NCBI GenBank assembly: GCA_035948135.1
Contig: DASZJL010000025.1
Coordinates: 3,243-67,242 of the forward strand
Direction of reading: 5' to 3'
Length of the DNA: 64,000 nt
Source of the DNA: CADDZP01 sp035948135
GTDB lineage: Bacteria > Actinomycetota > Acidimicrobiia > Acidimicrobiales > AC-14
The notes beneath the pieces are model-generated. The model was given only the letters and a program-made list of their open reading frames with translations, did no database searches and was not told where the DNA came from. Within the stretch, counting starts at the first letter, position 1; each line of letters begins with the position of its first letter. This document shows positions 19,180 to 26,265 of this stretch, in pieces. The translations under genes and the position numbers were made by a program.

Positions 19180-19928
19180 GCGGCGGGCGGGACGCGCGTC
19201 GGTTGGGCGCGGGCGGCGGTGCCGGCCGTGGTGTTGTGGAGTTCGCGGTACATGCGGGCGAGCTCGACGAACGCCCGGGTGACGACCTTGACGCTCGCCC
19301 CGCGGGCGGAGCCCGCAGTGCGCGGGTAGTGGGTCACACCGATCTCGACCACGCCCGCGCCCGACCGCCCGAGCTTCACCATCAACTCGGTGTTGACCAT
19401 GGCGCCCACGCTCGCGAGGTCGATGTCCTCGAACACCGAACGCCGGAAGAGCTTGAAGGCGCAGTCGATGTCGCGCACCGGGACGTAGAAAAGGGCCCGT
19501 ACCAGGTAGTTCCACGACTTGCCGATGACGCGCCGACTCCACCGGTCCTGGCGGTTGAGCCGGTAGCCGCAGACGACGTCGGCCCGCTCGATCCACGGCA
19601 GGAACGATTCGAGCTCCCCCAGGTCGAACTGGTTGTCCGAGTCGGTGAAGAACACCAGGTCGTAGCGGGCGGCGCGGAAGCCGGTGCGCAGCGCCTCGCC
19701 GTAGCCGCGATTGCGGGGGTGCCGGAGGAGGACGACGTCGCCGTGGCCGTCGGCCGCCGCTTCCACCCGGCCCACGGTGTCGTCGGTGGAACCGTCGTCG
19801 ACGACGACGATCTCGTAGGCCGAGCAGAGGCGCTGCGCCACGTCGCGGGAGCGGCGCACGGCCTCGGCCACGTTGGCCTCCTCGTTGAAGGCGGGAAGCA
19901 CGAAGGAGATGCGGCGGTCGCCGGTCAT
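19176..19928 (-). CDS. Family 2 glycosyltransferase (dolichyl-phosphate sugar synthase-like)
   Basis: This 250-residue GT-A enzyme has RISFVLPAFNEEANV at the N-terminus, the nucleotide-binding VVVDDGSTDDT, and the metal-binding FFTDSDNQFD. RNRGYGEALRTGF and CGYRLNRQDRWSRRVIGKSWN are hallmarks of the DPM1/GtrB-like branch that moves a sugar onto polyprenyl phosphate. There are no clear C-terminal membrane helices, so it resembles the soluble DPM1 type. It may charge the lipid carrier used by the GT-C enzymes in this window (12925-14307 and 40929-43019); this link is inference. It is third from the end of the operon. Confidence 0.85.
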   Translation of the reverse strand: MTGDRRISFVLPAFNEEANVAEAVRRSRDVAQRLCSAYEIVVVDDGSTDDTVGRVEAAADGHGDVVLLRHPRNRGYGEALRTGFRAARYDLVFFTDSDNQFDLGELESFLPWIERADVVCGYRLNRQDRWSRRVIGKSWNYLVRALFYVPVRDIDCAFKLFRRSVFEDIDLASVGAMVNTELMVKLGRSGAGVVEIGVTHYPRTAGSARGASVKVVTRAFVELARMYRELHNTTAGTAARAQPTRVPPAA

Positions 19929-19941
19929 GGTGGGGAGCGCC

Positions 19942-20958
19942 TCAGCTGGAGACGGGCCGTTTCATGGTGACCGACATGCTGGCGGTCCTGCCAGTGACGG
20001 CCCGCAGCACGGTGTCCACAACGGTGAAGACGGAGAGGAGCACGAAGCTCTGCGCGGACGGATGGAAGATCGACACCGTCGGGAAGAGGCGGTCGGCGAA
20101 CCTGGGCATGTGCAGGCGGTCTCGCAGGAGCGAATGGAAGCTCCACACCCAGAACACGGGGTTCACCTCGTACTCGATGCGGACCACCTCGAAGCCGACC
20201 GACGTGGCCAGTGCCTCGATCGTGCTGGCGTCGTAGAACGTCCAGTGGCGAGGGAAGTGGCACCCGCCCCAGTTCCCACGGAACAGCCGCACGTCGGCGG
20301 AGTCGACGTTGGGGGTGGCGGCCACGAACACGCCGCCCGGCACGAGCAGGTCGAACGCCCGCTGGGCGAACCCCTTCGGATCGTCGACGTGCTCGATGAC
20401 GTGGCTGGCCAGGATGACGTTGAACGAGCCCCGCTCGAGCGTCTCGTCGGCCTCGAAGCGGCCCACGACGGCACGGTGGCCCCGCCGGTTGGCCTCCGCG
20501 ACCGCGTCCGCGTTGATGTCGATGCCGAACGTCTCGAGGCGCCCGCCTTCGCCGCCCGCCTTGTACCAGTCGAGCAAGCGGCCGTCGGCGCACCCCACAT
20601 CGAGCAACCGGACGGTGCTGGTGGCCCCCGCGTCCTGCAGCACGCGCGCCAACCGGCGCTGGTACATGCGGACCTTCGGCCACTGTGTGAGGCGGCTGAT
20701 GAGCCCAGGCCGCTCTGCGTCGCTCGCCTCTTCGACGAGGCTGTAGGCGTAGTAGTTGGGTGGATAGATCGTCGACAGCTCGGAGACGTCGGGTCGGGGA
20801 TTGAGCCGGACGAGTCCGCACTGCTGGCAGCGGACGACGGGAAACTCGTCGTCGGTCGTGTTGTCGTACTCGTGCTCTCGGCCCGTCCAGATGGTCTCGT
20901 CGCGTGTGGCCCCGCAGCCCGTACACGGGAGGTCGACGGTGCGTATGGCGGTCGGCAT
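19942..20958 (-). CDS. SAM methyltransferase with zinc-ribbon head
   Basis: In this 338-residue protein CTGCGATR near residue 13 and CQQCGLVRLNP near 45 form a zinc module. YPPNYYAYS follows, a segment common in methyltransferases of O-antigen loci. The methyltransferase core shows RLLDVGCADGRLLDWY, FGIDINADAVAEANRRG, VILASHVIEHVDDPKGFAQR and LLVPGGVFVAATPN. The C-terminal GGCHFPRHWTFYDASTI is again typical of this group. It is the third gene of the operon that begins with the methyltransferase at 22545, between the desaturase and the GT2. The acceptor is not deducible from sequence. Confidence 0.82.
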   Translation of the reverse strand: MPTAIRTVDLPCTGCGATRDETIWTGREHEYDNTTDDEFPVVRCQQCGLVRLNPRPDVSELSTIYPPNYYAYSLVEEASDAERPGLISRLTQWPKVRMYQRRLARVLQDAGATSTVRLLDVGCADGRLLDWYKAGGEGGRLETFGIDINADAVAEANRRGHRAVVGRFEADETLERGSFNVILASHVIEHVDDPKGFAQRAFDLLVPGGVFVAATPNVDSADVRLFRGNWGGCHFPRHWTFYDASTIEALATSVGFEVVRIEYEVNPVFWVWSFHSLLRDRLHMPRFADRLFPTVSIFHPSAQSFVLLSVFTVVDTVLRAVTGRTASMSVTMKRPVSS

Positions 20959-20971
20959 GGGGAAGCGCGTG

Positions 20972-21877
20972 TTAGCCGAGGGAGTGCACGTACCGGGCCA
21001 AGGCGCCGGCGTAGGTGGAGCGCATCAGGTGCGGCGGCCCGTCGGGCCGCGCCGCCAGCCGTCGCCGCACGGCGGGGAGGCGCCGGGCCGGGACGCCGGG
21101 AAACAGGTGATGTTCGGCGTGGTAGTTCATGTAGAAGGGTGCGACGAGGGCGCGCTCGACGGGGTTGCTGCGGATGGAGATCAGCCGGTCGCCGTGGGCC
21201 GCCGCCTCGTCGTCGGTGATGGCGTGCTCCGAGAAGCTGCGGACCATGTGCATGGCCGCCGTGAGCGTCCCCAGCGGCAGCAGCCACAGGAGCGGGTACG
21301 TCCACCAGCCGAACAGCAGGGTGAACACGCCGAAGACGGCCAGCTGGCCGAGGACGACGTTGCGGCGATCGCGTCGGCGGAGCGACGGGTCGACGGCGAC
21401 GGCCTCGGGCTCGAACAGCACCGTGGCGACGTAGCCGCCGACCAGGCCGAGTCCGAAGTAGCGCAGCACGCCGATGGGCGTGCGCTTGTCGTCGCCGGTG
21501 TGCAGCCGGGCATCGGGGTCCTGGGGCGTGGCCAGCAGGCGGTGATGGGCCAGGTGGCGGGCCCGGCTGGCGTAGAACGGCGAGCCGCACGGCGACGCCG
21601 CGAAGACGATCGCCACCCGTTCGTTCCATCGCCGCCCGGACACGAAGTGGTTGTGGATGCAGTCGTGCTCGATGTTGAGCAGGGCCTGGTGGCGCGAGGA
21701 CACCACGAGGAACGCGACGACGAACGTGAGCCACGAGCGCTCGACGGCGAAGAGCCACACCGAGAGCAGGATCAGGATCCAGCTGACGCCGAGGTAGGCG
21801 AGGTCGAGGACCACGTCGAGGCGCGAAAGACGACCCAGATCGCGTACGTCGCCGCTCGGTACCCGGACCCCCGTCAC
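20972..21877 (-). CDS. Membrane fatty acid desaturase
   Basis: This 301-residue membrane di-iron enzyme has the three histidine boxes of the family: HDCIHNH (residues ~69-75), HLAHH (~107-111) and HAEHH (~255-259). Hydrophobic helices lie in between (about 25-65 and 165-200). It introduces a double bond into an acyl chain or hydroxylates a lipid, using O2 and an electron donor not encoded nearby. The GTG start at 21877 overlaps the upstream methyltransferase stop by 4 bp, and a TAGGCT box sits 6 nt upstream, so it may also have its own leaderless transcript. A desaturase inside a glycan operon hints at modification of the lipid carrier or a glycolipid anchor. Confidence 0.9.
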   Translation of the reverse strand: MTGVRVPSGDVRDLGRLSRLDVVLDLAYLGVSWILILLSVWLFAVERSWLTFVVAFLVVSSRHQALLNIEHDCIHNHFVSGRRWNERVAIVFAASPCGSPFYASRARHLAHHRLLATPQDPDARLHTGDDKRTPIGVLRYFGLGLVGGYVATVLFEPEAVAVDPSLRRRDRRNVVLGQLAVFGVFTLLFGWWTYPLLWLLPLGTLTAAMHMVRSFSEHAITDDEAAAHGDRLISIRSNPVERALVAPFYMNYHAEHHLFPGVPARRLPAVRRRLAARPDGPPHLMRSTYAGALARYVHSLG

Positions 21878-22545
21878 GGGAAAAGCCTACGTCCCCAGCG
21901 CGACCGCCAGGCCCGTGCCAGCGCGGCCCGCACGCCCTCGTTGCGGGCGTAGAAGGGTTGGTCGTACCAGTCCTCGGCAAGGGGGCCGTCGGTGAGGCGC
22001 TCGAAGGCGGCCCACTTGCTCGTTTGCGCCAGGCCACGCCATCGGGGGTCGGCGTCGAGGTAGTCGACGACAGTTGCGACCGCCGGGAGTTGGCGGTCAT
22101 CGAGGACCGCGACGCCGCCGCGGCGCAGGAGGCGGGCGCCGTAGAACCAGTCGATCATCGGCGTCGGGAAGCCGTGGCTGCCGTCGACGAAGACGAGGTC
22201 GACGGCGTCGATGTGCAGCAGAGGCAGCACGTCCTCGCTGCGACCGAGCTCGACGTGGAGGGCGGCGGTGGGGATGCCGTGCCCGTCGCAGTAGCGGCGC
22301 AGCTCGTCGACCTGCGGCTGGGACGGGACGACGCACGTGTGGTCGGCGCCGAGGGCGAGGAACAAGGCGGTCGAGACGCCGAGGCCCGTCTCGAGCGTGC
22401 GGACGCCGGGCGCGACCAGGCCGGCCATGAGCTCGTAGCACCCGCGCTCGGTGAGCCAGACCCCGTGTTCCGGCGGAGCGTTGAGCTCGGCGTGCACCCG
22501 CGGCGGGTCGGCGAGCAGGCGGTCGACCACAGCCCGTGGATCCAC
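21874..22545 (-). CDS. Class I SAM methyltransferase-like protein
   Basis: This 223-residue Rossmann protein has TLETGLGVSTALFLALGADH as the SAM-binding motif region, then LGRSEDVLPLLHIDAVDLVF followed by VDGSHGFPTP. The IDxVDLVFVDGSHxF pattern marks the methyltransferase family 24 type (O-methyltransferase-like folds) seen in capsule loci. WFYGARLLRRGGVAVLDD follows. It is first in the six-gene operon on this strand. The start is GTG at 22545 with TAGCGT 6 nt upstream. It lies divergent from purA with overlapping promoters. Confidence 0.78.
   Translation of the reverse strand: MDPRAVVDRLLADPPRVHAELNAPPEHGVWLTERGCYELMAGLVAPGVRTLETGLGVSTALFLALGADHTCVVPSQPQVDELRRYCDGHGIPTAALHVELGRSEDVLPLLHIDAVDLVFVDGSHGFPTPMIDWFYGARLLRRGGVAVLDDRQLPAVATVVDYLDADPRWRGLAQTSKWAAFERLTDGPLAEDWYDQPFYARNEGVRAALARAWRSRWGRRLFP
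21884..21889 (-). promoter_or_regulatory. Internal leaderless -10 box (TAGGCT) for the desaturase
   Basis: TAGGCT on the minus strand ends 6 nt before the GTG at 21877. It lies inside the 3' end of the upstream methyltransferase gene, so the desaturase could be transcribed separately from the operon head. No clear -35. Confidence 0.4.
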
Positions 22546-22551
22546 GTCGGG

Positions 22552-22561
22552 ACGCTACGCT
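22552..22561. promoter_or_regulatory. Overlapping divergent -10 boxes (methyltransferase operon / purA)
   Basis: The 10-mer ACGCTACGCT gives TAGCGT on the minus strand (6 nt before GTG 22545, leaderless) and TACGCT on the plus strand (37 nt before GTG 22599). The two hexamers share their TA dinucleotide, so only one polymerase could open DNA here at a time. The same arrangement occurs at 60552-60561. Confidence 0.5.
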
Positions 22562-22598
22562 GGTCGGACCGCCGCAATCGCAGTTGAGGAGAACGCGC

Positions 22599-23879
22599 GT
22601 GCCCGGAACAGTCGTCGTCGGCACCCAATGGGGTGACGAGGGCAAGGGCAAGCTCACCGACCTGCTCGCCAAGGAAATGGCGATGGTGGTGCGCTACCAG
22701 GGCGGCCACAACGCGGGCCACACCGTGGTCGTGGACGGCGAGACGTTCGCCCTGCAGCTGCTGCCCAGCGGGATCCTCTACCCCTACATCACGCCGGTGA
22801 TCGGCAATGGAGTGGTGGTCGACCCATCGGTGCTGCTCGACGAGGTCGACACGTTGACGGCGAAGGGTGTCGACTGCAGCCGCCTCAAGGTCAGTGGCAA
22901 CGCCCACCTGATCCTGCCCTATCACCAAGAGCTCGACATGATGACCGAGCGCTATCTGGGCAAGGCGAGGCTCGGCACCACCAAGCGCGGCATCGGGCCC
23001 GCCTACGCCGACAAGGCCGCGCGCGTCGGCCTGCGAGTGCAGGACCTGCTCGACCCCAAGATCTTCCGCGAGAAGCTCGACGTGGTCCTCAAAGAGAAGA
23101 ACCAGATCCTGGCCAAGGTCTTCAACCGCCTGCCGCTGTCGGCCGACGACATCGCCGATCGCTACCTCGACGAGCTGGCCCCGCGGCTGGCGCCGATGAT
23201 CGACGACGCCGTCGACATCGTGCACGTTGCCTTGGCCTCCGGCCAGCACGTCCTGTTCGAGGGAGCCCAGGCCACGTTCCTCGACCTCGACCAGGGGACG
23301 TATCCGTTCGTGACCTCGTCGAACCCGGTGGCGGGTGGCGCATGCACGGGCGCCGGCGTCGGGCCCCGCGATCTGCAGCGCATCATCGGCATCGCCAAGG
23401 CGTATGTGACGCGTGTGGGCTCGGGGCCGTTCCCCACCGAGCTGTTCGACGAGCAGGGCGACGTGCTCGTCGACCGGGGCCACGAGTTCGGCACCAACAC
23501 CGGCCGGCGCCGGCGCACCGGTTGGTTCGACGCCGTCATGCTCCGCCACGCGGTGCGCCTCAACTCCCTCACCGAGGTGGCCCTCACCAAGCTCGACGTG
23601 CTCGACGTGTTCCACACCGTCAAGGTGTGCGTCGCCTACGAGGCCGACGGCAAGCGTTACGAGCACGTGCCGTATCACCAGTCCGTGCTGCACAAGGTCA
23701 CGCCCGTCTACGAAGAGCTGCCGGGCTGGAAGACCGAACTCTCCAAGGTCACCCGGGCCGCCGACCTCCCGCAGGCGGCCCGCGACTACATCGCCTTCCT
23801 GGAGGCGCAGGTCGGCGTCCCGGTGAGCTACGTCGGCGTCGGCCCCGGCCGCGAGCAAACCGTCCGCCTGGCGGCGTGA
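22599..23879 (+). CDS. purA: Adenylosuccinate synthetase
   Basis: This 426-residue enzyme makes adenylosuccinate from IMP, aspartate and GTP, the first step from IMP to AMP. It starts with VVVGTQWGDEGKGKLTDLLA, the GTP-binding and IMP-binding P-loop. QGGHNAGHTVV follows, then GTTKRGIGPAYADKA, FEGAQATFLD...GTYPFVTSSN and the C-terminal base-binding GTNTGRRRRTGWFD. The usual length is about 428. GTG 22599 is chosen because GAGGAGA (22586-22592) is well spaced and homology begins at once; the in-frame ATG at 22536 would add a non-conserved tail. It heads the purine block. A structured repeat begins directly at its stop codon. Confidence 0.98.
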   Translation: MPGTVVVGTQWGDEGKGKLTDLLAKEMAMVVRYQGGHNAGHTVVVDGETFALQLLPSGILYPYITPVIGNGVVVDPSVLLDEVDTLTAKGVDCSRLKVSGNAHLILPYHQELDMMTERYLGKARLGTTKRGIGPAYADKAARVGLRVQDLLDPKIFREKLDVVLKEKNQILAKVFNRLPLSADDIADRYLDELAPRLAPMIDDAVDIVHVALASGQHVLFEGAQATFLDLDQGTYPFVTSSNPVAGGACTGAGVGPRDLQRIIGIAKAYVTRVGSGPFPTELFDEQGDVLVDRGHEFGTNTGRRRRTGWFDAVMLRHAVRLNSLTEVALTKLDVLDVFHTVKVCVAYEADGKRYEHVPYHQSVLHKVTPVYEELPGWKTELSKVTRAADLPQAARDYIAFLEAQVGVPVSYVGVGPGREQTVRLAA

Positions 23880-24057
23880 TTTCGCGCTCGCAAGCAGAGC
23901 TTGCTCGGCGAGCTGATCGTGCTCCGGGCGACCGCCTCCCGCCCGACCCCACCCGCCGCCCCCGCGGCGGCGAAGCCGCCGCGGATCCCCGGCTCGCCCT
24001 CCGCCGCCTTTCTTTGCGGGACAGCTCGGGCGGCCTTCGGCGAGGGGAGCCGTCCCG
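23880..24057 (+). repeat. Structured repeat element, copy A, immediately after purA
   Basis: Similarity to copy B (25783-25918, opposite strand) begins right at the purA stop codon. Shared boxes are TTCGCRCTC followed by GCAAGC-N3-GCTTGCTCGGCGAGCT, then GTGCTCCGGRCGACCG, GGCTCGCCCTCCGCCG, a T-rich run, and GGCCTTCGGC. Stems visible in copy A are GCAAGC/GCTTGC (23890-23904), a perfect 10-bp stem with GAA loop (23962-23984), and CGGGAC (24017-24022) with GTCCCG (24052-24057). The last two stems exist in copy B with different but still complementary bases. It may be a 3'-UTR RNA element, a terminator-like element or a miniature mobile repeat. The rest of the 23880-24081 gap holds nothing else I can identify. 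Confidence 0.7.
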
Positions 24058-24081
24058 ATTGCGCCGCCGCGCAGTGGCTCA

Positions 24082-25311
24082 ATGAGAGTGTGCGTTGTTG
24101 GCAGCGGGGGGCGGGAGCACGCTCTCGCGCATGTGTTGGCGCGCACGGCTGAGGTCGTCGTCACGCCCGGCAACCCCGGCATTCCGGGGTCGGTGGCGAC
24201 GCCCGTCGAGCACGTCGAAGCCGACCTGTATGTGATCGGGCCGGAGGCGCCGCTGGTGGACGGCGTCGCCGACCGCCTGCGCGCCAGGGGCAGCCTGGTG
24301 TTCGGCCCCAACGCCGACGGGGCGCGCCTCGAGGGCTCGAAGGCGTGGATGAAGCAGGTGCTGGCCGACGCGGGCGTTCCGACGGCGCGGTACGGCGCCT
24401 TCACCGACGCGGGGCAGGCGCTCGAGTTCCTGAAGTCGTTGCCTGGGCCCTTCGTCGTCAAGACCGACGGCCTGGCCGCGGGCAAGGGCGTGTTGGTGAC
24501 CGAGTCCCTCGACGAGGCGGCCGAGGACGTGCGGGCCAAGCTGTCGGGCTCGACGTTCGGCGACGCCGGGCGCACCGTGGTGATCGAGGAAGGGCTCTCG
24601 GGCCCCGAGCTGTCGATCCTCGCGGTCTGCGACGGCTTCAACGCCGTGCCCCTCGCCCCCGCCCAGGACTTCAAGCGGGCCCTCGACGGCGACGCCGGTC
24701 CCAACACCGGCGGCATGGGCGCCTACTCGCCCGTCCCGGTCGCCGGCGGCGACGTCGTCCAGGAGGTGATGGCCGAGGCCGTGGCTCCGACGCTGGGCGC
24801 CCTGCGGAGGGCGGGCATCGACTACCGGGGTGTCCTCTACGCGGGCCTCATGCTGACGCCCGACGGACCGAAGGTCCTCGAGTACAACGTGCGCTTCGGG
24901 GACCCCGAGGCCCAGGCGGTGCTGCCGAGGCTGGCGAGCGACCTGGCGGCGTTGCTCGAGCAGGCGGCCGCGGGCGACCTGTACGACACGCCAGCATTCG
25001 TCGACGACGCGTGTGTAACGGTCGTGCTGGCGAGCGAGGGGTACCCGGCCTCGCCCCGCACCGGCGACGTCATCGAGGGCATCGAGGACGCGTCGGCCGT
25101 GCCCGGCGTCACCGTGTTCTGCGCGGGGGTGGGCCGCGACGAGGCCGGACGGCTCGTCACCGCCGGCGGTCGCGTACTCGATGTGACCGCCACCGGGGCG
25201 ACCATCGCCGAGGCCCGGCAGCGGGCGTACGCGGCCGTCGACCGCATCCGCTGGCCGGGCATGCACCATCGTTCCGACATCGCCCTGGAGGCTGCTAGGA
25301 CTGGGATGTGA
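24082..25311 (+). CDS. purD: Phosphoribosylamine-glycine ligase (GAR synthetase)
   Basis: This 409-residue ATP-grasp enzyme joins glycine to phosphoribosylamine in purine synthesis. The N-terminal RVCVVGSGGREHALAH and VVTPGNPG are standard. KTDGLAAGKGV is the ATP-binding loop, and PNTGGMGAYSPVP plus GVLYAGLMLTPDGPKVLEYN followed by RFGDPEAQ form the catalytic core. The C-terminal domain ends near WPGMHHRSDIA. It is slightly shorter than E. coli PurD (429), as is usual in actinobacteria. The ATG at 24082 follows repeat copy A, with no strong ribosome site seen. The last codons overlap the purE GTG start by 4 bp (GTGA). Confidence 0.97.
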   Translation: MRVCVVGSGGREHALAHVLARTAEVVVTPGNPGIPGSVATPVEHVEADLYVIGPEAPLVDGVADRLRARGSLVFGPNADGARLEGSKAWMKQVLADAGVPTARYGAFTDAGQALEFLKSLPGPFVVKTDGLAAGKGVLVTESLDEAAEDVRAKLSGSTFGDAGRTVVIEEGLSGPELSILAVCDGFNAVPLAPAQDFKRALDGDAGPNTGGMGAYSPVPVAGGDVVQEVMAEAVAPTLGALRRAGIDYRGVLYAGLMLTPDGPKVLEYNVRFGDPEAQAVLPRLASDLAALLEQAAAGDLYDTPAFVDDACVTVVLASEGYPASPRTGDVIEGIEDASAVPGVTVFCAGVGRDEAGRLVTAGGRVLDVTATGATIAEARQRAYAAVDRIRWPGMHHRSDIALEAARTGM

Positions 25312-25763
25312 GCACCAAAGTCGCAATCCTGATGGGGTCGCCCAACGACCGGGACAAGATGGCGCCGGCCGTCAAGACGCTCGAGGAGTTCGGGCTCGAG
25401 CCCGACGAGCGGGTGCTGTCGGCCCACCGCACGCCCGATGCCGTCGTAGAGCTGGCGCGGGGCGCCAGAGACAACGGCTACGTCGCCTTCATCTGCGGGG
25501 CGGGGATGGCCGCCCACCTGGCCGGCGCGGTGGCCGCCAACACCACGCTGCCGGTCGTCGGCGTGCCCCTGAGCGGCGGCGCCCTCAATGGGGTCGACGC
25601 CCTCTACGCCACCGTGCAGATGCCCAAAGGCATCCCCGTGGCGACCGTGGCCATCGACGGCGCCCAGAACGCCGCCCTCCTGGTAGTGGAGATGCTGGCG
25701 ATCTCAGACGAGGGCCTGGCCAAGCGCCTGGCCGACTTCCGAGCCCAGTGGAAGCCCCAGTGA
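25308..25763 (+). CDS. purE: N5-carboxyaminoimidazole ribonucleotide mutase
   Basis: This 151-residue class I PurE moves the carboxyl group of N5-CAIR to form CAIR. It reads VAILMGSPNDRDKMAPAVKT with the conserved SxxD loop, SAHRTPD with the catalytic His region, ICGAGMAAHLAGAVAANTTL, PVVGVPLSGGALNGVDALYA and MPKGIPVATVAIDGAQNAAL. Class I PurE normally works with PurK, which is not encoded in this window. GTG 25308 overlaps the purD stop codon. The gene faces the small zinc-finger gene on the minus strand, with repeat copy B between them. Confidence 0.96.
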   Translation: MSTKVAILMGSPNDRDKMAPAVKTLEEFGLEPDERVLSAHRTPDAVVELARGARDNGYVAFICGAGMAAHLAGAVAANTTLPVVGVPLSGGALNGVDALYATVQMPKGIPVATVAIDGAQNAALLVVEMLAISDEGLAKRLADFRAQWKPQ

Positions 25764-25782
25764 CGACCGCAGGCTCATTGCC

Positions 25783-25918
25783 GTCGGCGGCTGTTCTCGA
25801 GGCCGAAGGCCTCCTCTCCCGGCTGCCGACCAAAAAAGAACGGCGGAGGGCGAGCCGGCTTTGCCGGTCGTCCGGAGCACCACTAGCTCGCCGAGCAAGC
25901 TTCGCTTGCGAGTGCGAA
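25783..25918 (-). repeat. Structured repeat element, copy B, immediately after the zinc-finger gene
   Basis: Read on the minus strand, the element starts at the TAA stop of the 94-residue gene: TTCGCACTC, then GCAAGC-GAA-GCTTGC (25895-25909), GGTGCTCCGGACGACCG, a CCGGC-AAA-GCCGG stem (25855-25867), GGCTCGCCCTCCGCCG, a TTCTTTTTT run, then GTCGGC/GCCGAC outer arms (25825-25830 with 25783-25788) enclosing the perfect GAGGCC/GGCCTC hairpin (25799-25813). Box sequences match copy A while the stem sequences differ and remain paired. It lies between convergent genes (purE and the small gene), where a terminator would be expected. Short peptides that could be read from it are artefacts. Confidence 0.7.
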
Positions 25919-26203
25919 TTAATGAATTGCGGCGAGCGCCGGGATGGCGAACACGACGGTTGCCGCCGTCGCCGCCAAGCCGCCGAGCAGCCTGCCCGCC
26001 AAGCCGCGGCGACCACGCCGGGCGTGCTGGCTGGCAGTCGAGCGCACACCCGCGGCCGACAGGGCGCAGGGGATGCAGAACGGTGCCTTGCTCGGCCCTT
26101 GGACATAGACGAGACAGTCGGCGCAGTACGGACGACGGCAAGCGCGACACATGCCGGCGGCTTCCTCGAAGAGGTGCTTGTCGCACTGTGTCGACGTCGT
26201 CAT
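25919..26203 (-). CDS. Small B-box-type zinc-finger membrane protein
   Basis: This 94-residue protein has a cysteine/histidine-rich N-terminus: CDKH (residue 7 on), CRACRRPYCADCLV and CIPCAL. The spacing resembles the B-box zinc fingers of small actinobacterial membrane proteins. After a basic stretch (about 55-70) a single hydrophobic helix runs from about 72 to 92, so the zinc head would be cytoplasmic and the protein tail-anchored. GAGGAG lies about 9 nt before the ATG at 26203. It is alone on the minus strand inside the purine block. No function is assigned; protein-protein contact at the membrane is plausible. Confidence 0.7.
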   Translation of the reverse strand: MTTSTQCDKHLFEEAAGMCRACRRPYCADCLVYVQGPSKAPFCIPCALSAAGVRSTASQHARRGRRGLAGRLLGGLAATAATVVFAIPALAAIH

Positions 26204-26265
26204 ACCCGGGGCTCCTCACGGACGGATAGAGCGCCTACCCGCCTCGCACTTGTTCATCGGCCGGG

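Noticed and set aside
23901..24152. Short reading frames over the two repeats that give similar peptides (also 25704-26219)
   Set aside because: The peptide likeness comes from the shared DNA repeat. The frames run into purD or purE and have no coding features of their own.
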